Shown here one piece after another: positions 18,045 to 26,561 of a stretch of DNA of 35,628 nucleotides. Source of the DNA: Planctomycetales bacterium 4484_113. GTDB lineage: Bacteria; 4484-113. The translations under genes were made by a program, and so were the position numbers. The stretch covers positions 1 through 35,628 of the forward strand of contig MVCR01000007.1 of the NCBI GenBank assembly GCA_002050035.1, read 5' to 3'. The notes beneath the pieces are model-generated. The model was not told the origin of the DNA and did no database searches. It was given only the letters and a program-made list of their open reading frames with translations. Position 1 is the first letter of the stretch; the number at the start of each line of letters is the position of its first letter.

Positions 18045-19991
18045 GTGGTGTATCAGGAACTGGCAAACCGGATCGCCAGGGCGCTGAGCGATGCGCTCAC
18101 CGGGCTCGGCGTAAGTGGGGAAGCAGGTATCTTCGAGGATCGCACGCTTGCCGGCTTCCGCGATGCCACGACCGACAAAGAAGCGCCTCCAGTGTGGGGG
18201 AAGGGAATCCAGTTGATTGCGCCTCCGCGCGACTGGGGGATTACCTGCCTGATCGCGCCGGAAGTGGCATCGCACCAAATGGTGGACCAGCTCGTAGAAC
18301 TCCAGCAGAAGCTGGGGAAGAAAAAGGCGAAGAGACAGTTCGCCAAACTGGTGAATCCGCGGGCGGCTGAGCTGGCTAAGGAACTCACAGCTAGGGTTGA
18401 CCGCGCAGCATTGCCGGAGTTCTCACGCATCGAAGCCGAGGGAATCTACATCAACTTCTACTTCGATCCTCGTGTGATGTGCGAGCGCGTGCTCGCGGAA
18501 GTCCTGCGAGAGGGCGAGCGCTACGGTGCGGGCAGTCGGAAGAGCGAGCGCGTGATGATTGAATTCTCGCAGCCGAATACACACAAGCAGTTCCACATCG
18601 GGCATCTGCGCAATGTGCTCATCGGCAGCGCACTGGCGAATCTCTACACCTTCGCTGGCTACCCCGTAGTGCGCGCGAACTACTACGGTGACCACGGGAT
18701 CCACGTGGCAAAGGCGTTGTGGGGGTTCAAGGAGCTTCACGAAGCGAAGCTGCCAGCAGGGGAGGATGCGCTCAGCTTCCTCGGGCGCGTTTACGCAGAG
18801 GTGGAACGCAAACTGGCTTCGCTGGAGGGGACAGAGAACCTGGCTGCGCTCGAGGCGCGACATCTGCAGGTGTTGGCGGCTCTCGACGACGCATCGAGCG
18901 ATTACTACGCACTCTGGCAAGAGACGCGGCAGTGGTGCATTGACAGTTTCCACTCCATCTATGAGGAGCTGGGAGTGCAATTCGACACGGAGTTCTTTGA
19001 ATCCGAAGTGCAGGCGGAAGCGCAGCAAGTGGTGGCGGAACTTCTCGCCAAGCGCATCGCCCAGCGGGAGACTCAAGGGGACTATGCCGGAACGGTCTTC
19101 GTGGACTTCGCAGAGCTTTCAGCACCTGAGCTGGGTAAGATGGTGCTTCAGCGCTCCGACGGCACTACGCTTTATCAGACCAAAGAGCTGGTGCTCGCCA
19201 GGCGCAAGTTCACCGGCACTTTCAGGAGGGCAGCGAGCGATGACACCGGCGGCCCCATTGACACCTCCCTCTACGTCGTCGGCAGCGAGCAGAAGCTCTA
19301 CTTCAAACAGATATTCAAGATCCTTGAAGCGTGGGGCTTCCCCCAGGCACACCGATGCCATCACATCTCTTATGAGCTGGTTCAGCTTGGTGGCGGCAAG
19401 ATGAGCAGCCGAGAGGGCACCACCGTTGCCTACCGCGACTTTGTGAACGAAGCTATCGCGCGGGCACGCAAACTGACTGCCGACCGAGGCATCACTCAGG
19501 ACACAGAGGGGATCGCACATCAGGTGGCGCTCGGAGCCATCAAGTACGCCTTCCTTAAAGTGGATCCGAGCAAGACTATCGTTTTCGATTGGGATCAGGC
19601 ATTCTCGTTTGATGGCAATGCCGGGCCGTACCTTCAGTATGCCTTTGCCAGGGCACAGAAGCTCATCGCGGATTTCGACCCACCCATAAGCGAGACGACC
19701 ATCATTCCCGACAGCTACCAGCCGGAGCCTCAAGAAGCTGAACTGTGTCGAGTCATAGCGGATTTCCCTGAACGCAGTAGGATGGCACTGGCGCAGTCGG
19801 CTCCCAGCCTGGTCGCTAACTACCTCTACGAGCTAACTCGGGCGTTCACCACTTTCTACGACACCTGCCCGGTTCTGCGCGCTGAGGAGCCGGTTCGCAC
19901 TTTCAGACGCTCCCTCGTGTTCGCATTTGTACTTGTGCTAACCTTGGGAGGACGGAAGCTGCTGGGTCTCGACCTTCCGTCTGAGATGTAA
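18045..19991 (+). CDS. argS: Arginyl-tRNA synthetase
   Basis: It charges tRNA-Arg. The 648-aa protein has an N-terminal Add-1-like domain, the HIGH motif HIGHLRN at about 184, the KMSKS counterpart KMSSREG at about 452 and the C-terminal anticodon-binding DALR region ending LLGLDLPSEM. Two GTG codons in a row (18045 and 18048) can start it; both lie right after the -10 box with no Shine-Dalgarno site, so the mRNA is probably leaderless. Its TAA shares one base with the next ATG (TAATG), coupling it to the acetyl-CoA-synthase-like gene. Confidence 0.95.
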   Translation: MVYQELANRIARALSDALTGLGVSGEAGIFEDRTLAGFRDATTDKEAPPVWGKGIQLIAPPRDWGITCLIAPEVASHQMVDQLVELQQKLGKKKAKRQFAKLVNPRAAELAKELTARVDRAALPEFSRIEAEGIYINFYFDPRVMCERVLAEVLREGERYGAGSRKSERVMIEFSQPNTHKQFHIGHLRNVLIGSALANLYTFAGYPVVRANYYGDHGIHVAKALWGFKELHEAKLPAGEDALSFLGRVYAEVERKLASLEGTENLAALEARHLQVLAALDDASSDYYALWQETRQWCIDSFHSIYEELGVQFDTEFFESEVQAEAQQVVAELLAKRIAQRETQGDYAGTVFVDFAELSAPELGKMVLQRSDGTTLYQTKELVLARRKFTGTFRRAASDDTGGPIDTSLYVVGSEQKLYFKQIFKILEAWGFPQAHRCHHISYELVQLGGGKMSSREGTTVAYRDFVNEAIARARKLTADRGITQDTEGIAHQVALGAIKYAFLKVDPSKTIVFDWDQAFSFDGNAGPYLQYAFARAQKLIADFDPPISETTIIPDSYQPEPQEAELCRVIADFPERSRMALAQSAPSLVANYLYELTRAFTTFYDTCPVLRAEEPVRTFRRSLVFAFVLVLTLGGRKLLGLDLPSEM

Positions 19992-21754
19992 TGATGACAC
20001 GCACCGGACGCAGCTTCAGTATCAAGCGCCTCGCGCGCGCCCTGCAGGGATTCTCATTACCCCGCAACGACCCTCGGCTTGTCATTAACCACCACTTGCT
20101 GGATGTAGCTCCGATACTGGACCGCGGACCAGAGGCTGTTGAGGCTGCTTACGAGAGCAATCCACTGATTCTATTCAGTCTGCTGGAGGTAAGCCGCTTC
20201 GCGTCTCTTTTCTCAGGGGAGCTTATAGAAGAACGGCGATTCGTGCAGCTCTTCCGCCGCCGACCGCCAGTGAGCACGTTCCTTCACTTTCTCCACCCGG
20301 AGCCGCAGCTCGAACACTACGGAACATCCGGCATTTTCATCTCGCAGGCTGAAGAACCATCCGAGATCGTGAGTTTCCTTCACAACTTGCTCCGGTACGC
20401 CGAGATATTCTTCCTGTGCGAGCCGCGCGACATCTTCAGCCTGTCAAGCCTGCTGCGCTCGCATCTCCTCGCAGCCGTCGTGGTCAATGACGAGCCGGAT
20501 GAGTTTGACCTTCATCTTGTGCGAGCGCTGCACCATCTCAATATACCTCTATTCTCACAGGTAGATCTCGGCTCCTATTACAACTACATACCGGTGCAGG
20601 GCATCGACGACCTCTTCGACAAGCTCCGCCGTCTTCGTCCTACTCTGGGCACGCATCGGCTGCCTGAGACCAAGCGCGAAAGCGCGAAGAGTGTTGGCAT
20701 CCCCGAGCGCCACGAGTATGGAGGAACCTATCTTTCCTTCTACTGCGTACGTGCCATGGGAGGCATCGACGGCGTAGAAGTCCGAGGCAAGCCAACAGAG
20801 GATGTCGGACTGATCGTTGACCTGGGCGATACCGATGTCGATATCACACTGACGGCGTATATCGAGGACGAGCTATACTTACTCTTCAAGCACCATCAGT
20901 GGCTGCACTTTGAGCGCGGGGAGTTCTTCAAGCTCACCGTGCGCGGGCCTGACCGCCCCGCAGAAGAGCTGGGCCGCGCAATCTACGACCAGCTCAAGCA
21001 CCAGTTCTCGCTGCAGCAGGTTTCGGTGAAGCTGATATTCGATGCGCTCCGATTGCAGACATTGAAACCAACGATCGCTGCCTACCAGGAGGAGCGCCGG
21101 CAGGCTCTGGACAGGCGCAGCGACTTCGACGCGCCATTCTTCGCCTGCACCTACTGCCAGCGGTACTCTCGCAATGGATTCTGCCTAATCAGTGTCAACC
21201 ACCCCCCCCAATGCGAACTCTCTTACGACGCCATCCGCGCAACGGCGCTCTTCACCGATTCCACCGAGATGTTCTCTATCAAGAAAGGTGAGTTGCTCGA
21301 CCGCTCGAACATGCGATTCACCGGCACCGACAAGTTCGCTCGCATTCTCTCCCAGGGCCGCATTCGCGAGGTCGGGCTGCAATCGTTAAGCGTGTGGCCA
21401 CTTCCGGTGACGGCGTATGCGCAGAATATCGCGTATATGAAAGAGGAGTTGGGTGGCATCTTCATCATATCATCGGATTACGATGGCTACACCCCCGACC
21501 AGAAAACGTTTTGGGAACTGCTGCGCAAAGGAGTGGGGAGGCAGGTTCCAGGGATCATTGGAGTCTCTGATGCGCATATTCGTTCACCGGAGTTCCTTGC
21601 GGGCGACGGCGGTATCAGCCGTGTCGTCTGGATGCCTTCGGCACTCAAGAAACGAGTAGGGCTGCAGAAGGTGCTGCATATCGCCACCGAGCGAGACTGT
21701 TCGAATATGATGTCGCTCAAGAGTTACTTGCGCGAGAGGGGGTTCAGGTTTTGA
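19991..21754 (+). CDS. Divergent acetyl-CoA synthase beta-subunit (AcsB/CdhC) homologue
   Basis: The C-terminal 230 residues of this 587-aa protein align with the A-cluster part of AcsB/CdhC as I remember it. Four cysteines, C386, C389, C398 and C408 (ACTYCQRYSRNGFC then C), have the exact 3-9-10 spacing of the cluster ligands. They are followed by IKKGELLD, VGRQVPGIIGVSDAHIRSPE, GDGGISRVVWMP and IATERD, each with a counterpart in the family. The Cys-Gly-Cys that holds the distal nickel is replaced by Tyr-Ala-Gln (about 476-478). Residues 100-220 look like a Rossmann-type domain and 245-370 like the ACS middle domain. An iron-sulfur protein without acetyl-CoA synthase activity is the likely reading; its true role is unknown. 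It is coupled to argS and to the next gene. Confidence 0.7.
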   Translation: MMTRTGRSFSIKRLARALQGFSLPRNDPRLVINHHLLDVAPILDRGPEAVEAAYESNPLILFSLLEVSRFASLFSGELIEERRFVQLFRRRPPVSTFLHFLHPEPQLEHYGTSGIFISQAEEPSEIVSFLHNLLRYAEIFFLCEPRDIFSLSSLLRSHLLAAVVVNDEPDEFDLHLVRALHHLNIPLFSQVDLGSYYNYIPVQGIDDLFDKLRRLRPTLGTHRLPETKRESAKSVGIPERHEYGGTYLSFYCVRAMGGIDGVEVRGKPTEDVGLIVDLGDTDVDITLTAYIEDELYLLFKHHQWLHFERGEFFKLTVRGPDRPAEELGRAIYDQLKHQFSLQQVSVKLIFDALRLQTLKPTIAAYQEERRQALDRRSDFDAPFFACTYCQRYSRNGFCLISVNHPPQCELSYDAIRATALFTDSTEMFSIKKGELLDRSNMRFTGTDKFARILSQGRIREVGLQSLSVWPLPVTAYAQNIAYMKEELGGIFIISSDYDGYTPDQKTFWELLRKGVGRQVPGIIGVSDAHIRSPEFLAGDGGISRVVWMPSALKKRVGLQKVLHIATERDCSNMMSLKSYLRERGFRF

Positions 21755-22206
21755 GTAAGTTCGCCAAAGTACTGCGTGAGACCAATCTGGAATTCACTAC
21801 CGAATCAGGTGAAGATGGCCTGGAAATCTTCGTGGTTCAGGGAAACGATGACTTCGCCGAGTTCCTCGCCCTAGTGTTCCCGACCACGGAAGGAACCCCG
21901 TTCCTACGTCTGATCTTTTTCCTCGACCGCATCCATCCTGAGAATCCCTTCGCTCAGTACGAGAGGCTTCTGGAGCTCAATCGGGAAGCCTGGATGGGTG
22001 CCTATGCGGTGGACCCGGAGACTTCAGCAGTGGTTTACGTGTTTAACTTCCCCCTGGAGGAGTTTGATACTTCGGCACTTCTAGTGACACAGGAAACCTT
22101 CCGGCTGTCGCGACAGCTCTACGAGGATGCGATGCGGGAACCCGAGCTGGGGAGGATCGCGCCATCACATTCGGATGCGCCCTCTCAAAATGAAGGCGGC
22201 GAGTAG
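21751..22206 (+). CDS. YbjN-like small protein
   Basis: The 151-aa protein has the length and strand/helix pattern of YbjN or type III chaperone-like folds: LEIFVV, then LRLIFFLDRI, RLLELNREAWMGAYAVDP and SAVVYVFNFP, with an acidic surface and a disordered tail. Such proteins are thought to bind partner proteins. The TTG start overlaps the previous stop by 4 bp (TTGA), so it is translated together with the AcsB-like protein and may act as its chaperone. Family assignment is by pattern only. Confidence 0.6.
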   Translation: MSKFAKVLRETNLEFTTESGEDGLEIFVVQGNDDFAEFLALVFPTTEGTPFLRLIFFLDRIHPENPFAQYERLLELNREAWMGAYAVDPETSAVVYVFNFPLEEFDTSALLVTQETFRLSRQLYEDAMREPELGRIAPSHSDAPSQNEGGE

Positions 22207-22209
22207 ACC

Positions 22210-23016
22210 ATGATGAAACATCTGCCAACGGAGCCATTGCAAGTACTGGGGTTGCAGATCGGATGTTTCGCTCCCAGCATCCGAGACAATCTAACCTGTG
22301 TACTGAAGAAGCTAGAGCAAGTCCCACCCCGGCAAGCGGACCTGATTGTCCTTCCTGAGCTCATCAACACTTACTACCACTACGAGATCATGACAGAGCT
22401 GAGCGAGGGAGAAGAAGAACGGTTCCTCGACCCTATTCGCCAGATTGCCGCTGAGAAGACCGCCTACATCCTCGCAGGTTCTCTGGCTGTGAGACAGGCA
22501 GGCAAGCTCTACAATCGGAGTTTCCTGCTTTCTCCGCAAGGCGAGACCGTCACCACCTATGACAAGATGCATCTCATCGCACTTCTAGGTGAAACGGATC
22601 ACTTCACTCCGGGCAGGCAGACAGCAACAGCAGAAATCAAGGGCTGGAAGCTGGGTATCGCCATTTGCTTCGATCTCAGATTCGCCGAGCTGTTCCTGAA
22701 CTACGCTCTCGATGGCTGCCACCTAGTAGTCCTCCCGGCGTGTTGGCCGCATGAGCGTGCCAACCACTGGCGGAGTCTCCATTTGGCGAGGGCGCAGGAA
22801 TGTCAGGCTTTCTTCCTGGGCGTGAATGCCGGCGGTTTCAACGGCAAAGGTAAGACCTACGGCGGGAGTATCCTCGCAACCCCCGATTCGGTGCCGCAGG
22901 TTGAACTGCCGTGGGGAAGCGAGGGAACAATCGCAACTACGATTACTTCGGCAGGGATTGCGCGGCAGAAGCAGCTTTACGATCTGATGGTGGGCCGCAA
23001 GCGGCCGCCTCTCTAG
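22210..23016 (+). CDS. Carbon-nitrogen hydrolase (nitrilase superfamily)
   Basis: The 268-aa enzyme has the Glu-Lys-Cys triad of the family: E50 (IVLPEL), K119 (YDKMHLI) and C153 (GIAICFDLRF). The length and the GxAxCxDxRF pattern are closest to omega-amidase and related amidases, though the substrate cannot be read from the sequence. It is the last gene of the argS cluster, 3 bp after the YbjN-like gene. Its TAG stop and that of the convergent gene share the palindrome CTAG. Confidence 0.9.
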   Translation: MMKHLPTEPLQVLGLQIGCFAPSIRDNLTCVLKKLEQVPPRQADLIVLPELINTYYHYEIMTELSEGEEERFLDPIRQIAAEKTAYILAGSLAVRQAGKLYNRSFLLSPQGETVTTYDKMHLIALLGETDHFTPGRQTATAEIKGWKLGIAICFDLRFAELFLNYALDGCHLVVLPACWPHERANHWRSLHLARAQECQAFFLGVNAGGFNGKGKTYGGSILATPDSVPQVELPWGSEGTIATTITSAGIARQKQLYDLMVGRKRPPL

Positions 23017-25208
23017 CCGCTGCCCTGCTTTTCACCCGCAGGTGTCGCCTGCTTGTCGGAGCCTGATGCCTCCGGTGATCTCTTCGCCCGCTCTCCAGCC
23101 TTCGGAATCACATTTATCGGAATAACCTGCTGATTGTAGATGACCCAGTCCGTGGGAACGCTTACATGGAACTCGGGCTCCGGCTTCTCGCCCGCATCAT
23201 CGCCCTGACTTCCGGCACCACCCCGACCCGTTGAGACCCCTCCTTGCTGAGGCGGCTGCGCGGGCCGAGGAATTGCCACCACGACCTCATTGTTCAGCGG
23301 GGTCTCCAGTGCTTTCTCGATTATCTCATCCAGATCATGGATACCACTGTCCACCTGGACGAACTTACCTCCGCCCATCAGCATGCGACCCCGCCCACCG
23401 AATTCGTTGAGAACAGAGACGAGGGAACCGCCGCCGTGAATGATGATGCTGGTTGGACCTAGAGGGAAATCCTCTGGCAGAGGAACATAGACCGTTTTCA
23501 TCACGCGATCTTCCCGATAAGGCTGCAGACGCACGATTACTCGCAGAGTATCTCCCTGATGCACCGTCTTCGGAATCTTCGGGAGAGAATACGGAGGTTG
23601 TGCAGGCGGCATCTGCGGCATTGATGGAGTGACTTGCTGCTGCACCCACTGCTGGGGAAAGACTGAAGTCCCCGGTGCTGCAGGAGCTTCTTCCCCTTCG
23701 CTGCCGCCATCAGGAGAAGATGGCTGCTCCTCAGCCTTGTCCTCACTTTGTTCCGACTCCGCGCTCTGAGCCTCTTCAGGCTTCGCCGTCTCGGCTTTCG
23801 CCTCCGCCTTTTCCTCCTCGCCGGGAAGCAGTAGCTTGGCGTCATCTATGCTCGAATTGACTCGGTTGCGAGTGAAATCAACCGTAATCTGAAAATCAGT
23901 GAGTTTCACCTTGCGGTATATGTTGTTGGCGAGCAAAGACGCCAGAGGAAGTGCCTCGTCCCAAAGCAGTCCCACCGGAAACGAAGTATCATAGTAGTAG
24001 TTGGTGCGCTTGATCGGCTCCTTCAATCCCACGCCGTCCATCGTGAACTCAAGACGGATGGTGCCACCTTTGGAGCTGCCCGTCACCCTCATACACGCTT
24101 CACCCACCACGCTCGATACCAAGAAATCGAAGAAATCGGGGTCGCGGATGATGCTGACCTTGAATTCGCGGCTTCGCCCAAAGTCGATGTCGTTTATCCT
24201 TACGCTCAGTGGGATGGTATCAGGAACTTCTCCCAGTAATCCCCCCAGCGCGCCAAGACGATCCTGGGTTATCGCACCGACAGTGTTGATGCGGTAACCG
24301 CTCTTGAATGCCCGATCGCTGCTCTTGTAGGTGTACGTAATGTACGCCTTTCCGACAGGCATGCTGGTGCTGCCGGACAGCAGAAAGGGGTGACCGAAGG
24401 CGAGAATCTGCCCGCGATCGTCCACATACGTGACTGTCCCGATAGCAGAGATATCGATATCGCCGGAGACCAAAGACACCGCTATGGCATCACCTGGCTG
24501 GAGGGGACGCTCCCCTGCTGGATTGTGCAGCAAGCCCGCCGGACGCTGCCCGCCAATCATGGTTCCGGGAAGGACATCGACAAATGGATTGTCTCTGAAC
24601 TTCTCACGCAGTGTTTCCACGAAATGCGGGGTAGCTCCTGAAATAACAAGAGGAGCGCTCAATGCAACCGCCGCCATTTCCCCATCGGCTGCGTGTTGCC
24701 TGTTGAACTGCTGCGCTTCGCGCAACGAGCCCTTGAAGTGGAGCTTCCGCTTGATCTCAGGCTCTGGAATGACTGTATTCCCGCTGTAATCGACCACATA
24801 GCGGCTGGGGAGCGCGTCCAGCATGGTGGCGATTGGCGTGATGCCACCGATATGTGTGTCCGTATACGGTATAGCCGTGGATACAGCACCGAGAAGCTTA
24901 CCGTCTATGTAGACCGGGCTCCCGGAGTACCCGGAGGCAATCCCGTCGCTGAAGTCAACAACCGGACCGCTAAACCTGGCGAGGATCATCGGGCCACCAT
25001 CGAAGCCCCCCTCGGGAACGATGTCTATGACTTCGAAGTCGAATGTCTCGATCTTGGTTCCTCGGATGACAGTCTTGCCGGTGCCCCTGAGTCCGATCCT
25101 GACCTGGTCAAGAGGGAAGAACTCAGCAGCAGCCCATGAGGTCAGACTCAGTTGAAGAACAGCACCGAAGGCAACCAACCAGCCCAGATGGTGAATGACT
25201 ATTCTCAT
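23013..25208 (-). CDS. Exported SpoIVB/S55 peptidase-like protein
   Basis: The 731-aa protein has a signal peptide (about 1-28) and then a region of the kind annotated as SpoIVB peptidase S55: GLRGTGKTVIRGTKIETFDFEV, then ASGYSGSPVYIDGKLLGAV (candidate serine 96), GGITPIATML, and further on ILAFGHPFLLSG (candidate histidine 273). Serine precedes histidine, opposite to B. subtilis SpoIVB. An acidic Glu/Ala/Ser-rich linker lies at about 470-530 and the C-terminal part is a beta-rich domain followed by a Gly/Lys tail. A TTGACA/TAACAT promoter lies upstream and AGGGAG is 12 nt before the ATG. A role in envelope proteolysis or scaffolding is inferred. Confidence 0.75.
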   Translation of the reverse strand: MRIVIHHLGWLVAFGAVLQLSLTSWAAAEFFPLDQVRIGLRGTGKTVIRGTKIETFDFEVIDIVPEGGFDGGPMILARFSGPVVDFSDGIASGYSGSPVYIDGKLLGAVSTAIPYTDTHIGGITPIATMLDALPSRYVVDYSGNTVIPEPEIKRKLHFKGSLREAQQFNRQHAADGEMAAVALSAPLVISGATPHFVETLREKFRDNPFVDVLPGTMIGGQRPAGLLHNPAGERPLQPGDAIAVSLVSGDIDISAIGTVTYVDDRGQILAFGHPFLLSGSTSMPVGKAYITYTYKSSDRAFKSGYRINTVGAITQDRLGALGGLLGEVPDTIPLSVRINDIDFGRSREFKVSIIRDPDFFDFLVSSVVGEACMRVTGSSKGGTIRLEFTMDGVGLKEPIKRTNYYYDTSFPVGLLWDEALPLASLLANNIYRKVKLTDFQITVDFTRNRVNSSIDDAKLLLPGEEEKAEAKAETAKPEEAQSAESEQSEDKAEEQPSSPDGGSEGEEAPAAPGTSVFPQQWVQQQVTPSMPQMPPAQPPYSLPKIPKTVHQGDTLRVIVRLQPYREDRVMKTVYVPLPEDFPLGPTSIIIHGGGSLVSVLNEFGGRGRMLMGGGKFVQVDSGIHDLDEIIEKALETPLNNEVVVAIPRPAQPPQQGGVSTGRGGAGSQGDDAGEKPEPEFHVSVPTDWVIYNQQVIPINVIPKAGERAKRSPEASGSDKQATPAGEKQGSG

Positions 25209-25242
25209 AGTGTCGCCACACTCCCTGGCAATTAGCCGCTAA

Positions 25243-25271
25243 ATGTTACTCCCGCCGCTTGTAACTGTCAA
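25243..25271 (-). promoter_or_regulatory. Promoter of the S55-like gene
   Basis: On the minus strand TTGACA (25266-25271) and TAACAT (25243-25248) are separated by 17 bp. Transcription would start about 28 nt before the ATG at 25208. Confidence 0.65.
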
Positions 25272-25319
25272 CGGCAGGACCGTGCGAGGCGGTACGACGA
25301 GCAGCGTTGCAGGGAATGG

Positions 25320-25352
25320 AAAAACGCAGCCCCCCGTGCCCCGGGGGGCTGC
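25320..25352 (-). terminator. Intrinsic terminator of the pilin gene
   Basis: GCAGCCCCCC (25326-25335) and GGGGGGCTGC (25343-25352) form a 10-bp GC-rich stem with a 7-nt loop. On the minus strand it is followed by a run of five T (25320-25324). It sits just beyond the pilin stop codon and before the promoter of the S55-like gene. Confidence 0.9.
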
Positions 25353-25384
25353 AGTCAGAATCAGTACCTTTACTCGCGTTAAAA

Positions 25385-26404
25385 CTACTCGCGAGCGCCC
25401 TTGGTGTCTTCACCAGGCACCAACACGAGGATAAGACCATCACGGACGCCGTTCGGGTTTCCATAGGCAAGCTGGTCAGTAGTCACAGCGGCTGAAGCCT
25501 GCGAATACGGGCTCCCCAGGTAGCGACCGTTATCATCCTGCCAGTTCACCGTCGAGTTGGTCCAAGACCGCACTCGGATGCGCGTCCCCGTGGAAGTCCC
25601 ACCTCCACCGAAGCTCTGGTCGAAGACGATATCAGGCTCCGAGCCCAGGATATCCTTGCCCTTAGTACGGATGGACCCGTAACCACCCAGCATATACTTC
25701 TCGATGGATGCGGGCATAACGGGATCCGTATCCCGCAACGAGGTTCCGGGAGCAACGACTACCGGCCCTGCGCTCTTGTAGAAGAAAACACCAGGCAGGA
25801 ACGGATTCGGCTTGTTGCTCTTCCACAGATCCCAGAAAGGATACTCGTGGTCGCAGTGAGTGAACAGAGTCGACTGATCGCCGGTGCCACGCTCAATCAC
25901 CACGTACTCGTGGAACCGGAAATCGGCCAGCACACTACCCATCAGGGTGCAGTAGGGACCGAAACGAGTCCCCTGCTCTCTCCCTATCTGAGTACTGTTG
26001 CTCAACGGGTCACGGATGTCGTCCTGGAACCTCTGGATGGCGCCACCGTTAGTGGCGAAGGGGTTCTTAGGATACGACTCCATGTAGCCCTTCCGCAGCA
26101 ACGGATCCGAGACGATTGTGATGTCGTCGCAATCAGTGACCTCGGTGAACGGGTTTGCACCCGCGCCAGCCGAGTAATTTGAATACTTCGCCTGGCCTCC
26201 GATCAGATACGGCGGATAGAATCCACCCGTGTCCACGGCAAACCGCTCAATCGACAACTGAATGTTGTGCAGATTGCTCTTGACCTCCGCTTCCTTCGCC
26301 TTGTCCTTCACCTTAATGTAGTTAGGAAGCGCAATCGCAGCGAGAATACCAATGATTACGATAACGACGAGCAGCTCAATCAGTGTAAAGCCTTTACGGT
26401 TCAT
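25385..26404 (-). CDS. Type IV prepilin / pseudopilin
   Basis: The 339-aa prepilin has a short leader cut before Phe in RKG|FTLIELLVVIVIIGILAA, with Glu5 of the mature protein in place, then the usual hydrophobic helix and a long soluble C-terminal domain. At 339 residues it is about twice the size of a PilA, resembling the large GspG-like pilins of some deep-branching phyla. ATG 26404 is chosen because AAGGAGGTGA, the full anti-Shine-Dalgarno complement, ends 8 nt upstream. The frame extends to a GTG at 26416 inside that site. It has its own promoter and terminator, as fits a highly expressed subunit. Confidence 0.9.
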   Translation of the reverse strand: MNRKGFTLIELLVVIVIIGILAAIALPNYIKVKDKAKEAEVKSNLHNIQLSIERFAVDTGGFYPPYLIGGQAKYSNYSAGAGANPFTEVTDCDDITIVSDPLLRKGYMESYPKNPFATNGGAIQRFQDDIRDPLSNSTQIGREQGTRFGPYCTLMGSVLADFRFHEYVVIERGTGDQSTLFTHCDHEYPFWDLWKSNKPNPFLPGVFFYKSAGPVVVAPGTSLRDTDPVMPASIEKYMLGGYGSIRTKGKDILGSEPDIVFDQSFGGGGTSTGTRIRVRSWTNSTVNWQDDNGRYLGSPYSQASAAVTTDQLAYGNPNGVRDGLILVLVPGEDTKGARE

Positions 26405-26448
26405 TGACCGTATCACCTCCTTACAATACTAAAGATATAAATAATGCC

Positions 26449-26465
26449 CTGGGAGCACCTCCCAG
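26449..26465 (-). promoter_or_regulatory. 5'-end hairpin of the pilin mRNA
   Basis: CTGGGAG-CAC-CTCCCAG folds into a 7-bp stem with a 3-nt loop. From the promoter upstream it would begin 1-2 nt from the mRNA 5' end. Such 5'-terminal hairpins are known to stabilise messages. Confidence 0.5.
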
Positions 26466-26473
26466 ACCCATTA

Positions 26474-26502
26474 ATGCTAACACAGACCGGGCCTGTTGTC
26501 AA
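26474..26502 (-). promoter_or_regulatory. Pilin promoter
   Basis: On the minus strand a consensus TTGACA (26497-26502) is followed after 17 bp by TAGCAT (26474-26479). The predicted leader is about 63 nt. Confidence 0.7.
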
Positions 26503-26561
26503 CGAACCGAACCTAAACTCAGGCCCCTTTTCTCAACTTCTTCCGGCCACAGCATCCCTCC

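Noticed and set aside
19991-21754. A functional CODH/ACS pathway in this cluster
   Set aside because: The nickel-binding CGC motif is lost and no partner subunit genes are present.
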